Positions 63,899 to 64,000 of a stretch of 64,000 bases of DNA are shown here, one piece after another (position 1 is the stretch's first letter; each line of letters starts with the position of its first letter). The position numbers were made by a program, and so were the translations under genes. The notes under the pieces are model-generated. The model did not search any database and was not told the origin of the DNA. It was given only the letters and a program-made list of their open reading frames with translations. Source of the stretch: Flavobacterium sp. HTF (GTDB lineage Bacteria; Bacteroidota; Bacteroidia; Flavobacteriales; Flavobacteriaceae); contig NZ_QETH01000007.1 in NCBI RefSeq assembly GCF_003105115.1, positions 51,915 to 115,914 of the forward strand. The letters are read 5' to 3'.

Positions 63899-64000
63899 AA
63901 AAAAAAATACATTTAAGCTAATTACATTAATAGTTCCTTATTCTTACAAATTGAAAATCAATTGTTTTTAAAATTAATACATTCCTAGTCCATTTTCAGT

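Noticed and set aside
1..64000. Search by eye for tRNA, rRNA, CRISPR arrays, insertion sequences and prophage genes
   Set aside because: No cloverleaf, rRNA-like, repeat-spacer or transposase/integrase sequence was recognised; the repeats found are palindromic or operator-like.

Overview
The window is AT-rich bacterial chromosomal DNA from a member of the Bacteroidota, most likely a Flavobacterium or close relative. The grounds are a SusC/SusD polysaccharide utilisation locus (PUL), hybrid two-component regulation, type IX secretion C-terminal domains, TAnnTTTG-type -7 promoter elements, a lack of clear Shine-Dalgarno sequences and several TonB-dependent receptors with carboxypeptidase-like N-terminal domains. 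No rRNA, tRNA, CRISPR array, phage or insertion sequence was seen.

Layout. (1) 1-174: start of a TonB-dependent receptor running off the left edge. (2) 379-25225: a glycan PUL. On the minus strand lie susC-susD-susE, then a GH76 endo-mannanase with beta/gamma-crystallin and ricin modules, a GH43 with six ricin repeats, and a GH31 with a PA14 domain. Upstream are a GH43, a GH31 alpha-glucosidase, a frameshifted GH43 and a secreted two-repeat protein. A plus-strand hybrid sensor/AraC regulator closes the locus. The enzyme set suggests an alpha-mannan with furanosyl (arabinofuranosyl or galactofuranosyl) and glucosyl decorations, such as a fungal cell-wall glycan; this is inference. (3) 25269-27913: a small minus operon with an NTF2-like protein, a polysaccharide-deacetylase-family protein and an old-yellow-enzyme reductase. 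(4) 28209-30402: ergothioneine genes egtD-egtB. (5) 30730-34943: a TPR histidine kinase overlapping a sigma-54 response regulator. (6) 35245-41591: a probable catabolic operon of two alpha/beta hydrolases, an amidohydrolase, a metallo-beta-lactamase-fold protein and an outer-membrane porin. (7) 41682-45117: cytochrome c, GNAT, 3-methyladenine DNA glycosylase, a TetR regulator with a thioesterase, and a small acidic protein. (8) 45172-53739: S41 peptidase, AraC regulator, LytTR/LytS two-component pair divergent from a TonB-dependent receptor, another small acidic protein and an L,D-transpeptidase-like protein. (9) 54046-59899: a probable zinc acquisition operon. (10) 60007-63844: a phytanoyl-CoA-dioxygenase-like protein and a heme oxygenase-bacteriophytochrome pair.

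How the parts work together. In the PUL the susC upstream region and the regulator/secreted-protein intergenic region share a ~115 bp similar element containing a dyad with the same 18-nt spacer, which gives a candidate binding site for the hybrid regulator. The GH31 alpha-glucosidase carries a different, perfectly palindromic LacI-type operator over its promoter. The sigma-54 two-component pair is flanked by two operons that each carry a TTTCGT-N6-ACGAAA dyad ~110-130 bp upstream of the first start codon. The TetR gene and the thioesterase next to it carry the same operator in opposite orientations.

The most interesting candidate is the 54-60 kb operon: a ZnuD-like receptor, an AztD-like beta-propeller lipoprotein, two DUF4625-like lipoproteins (one His-rich) and a small CxxC protein. 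Its promoter is overlapped by two copies of a TGCAA-N5-TTGC(A/G) element that could be a Zur box.
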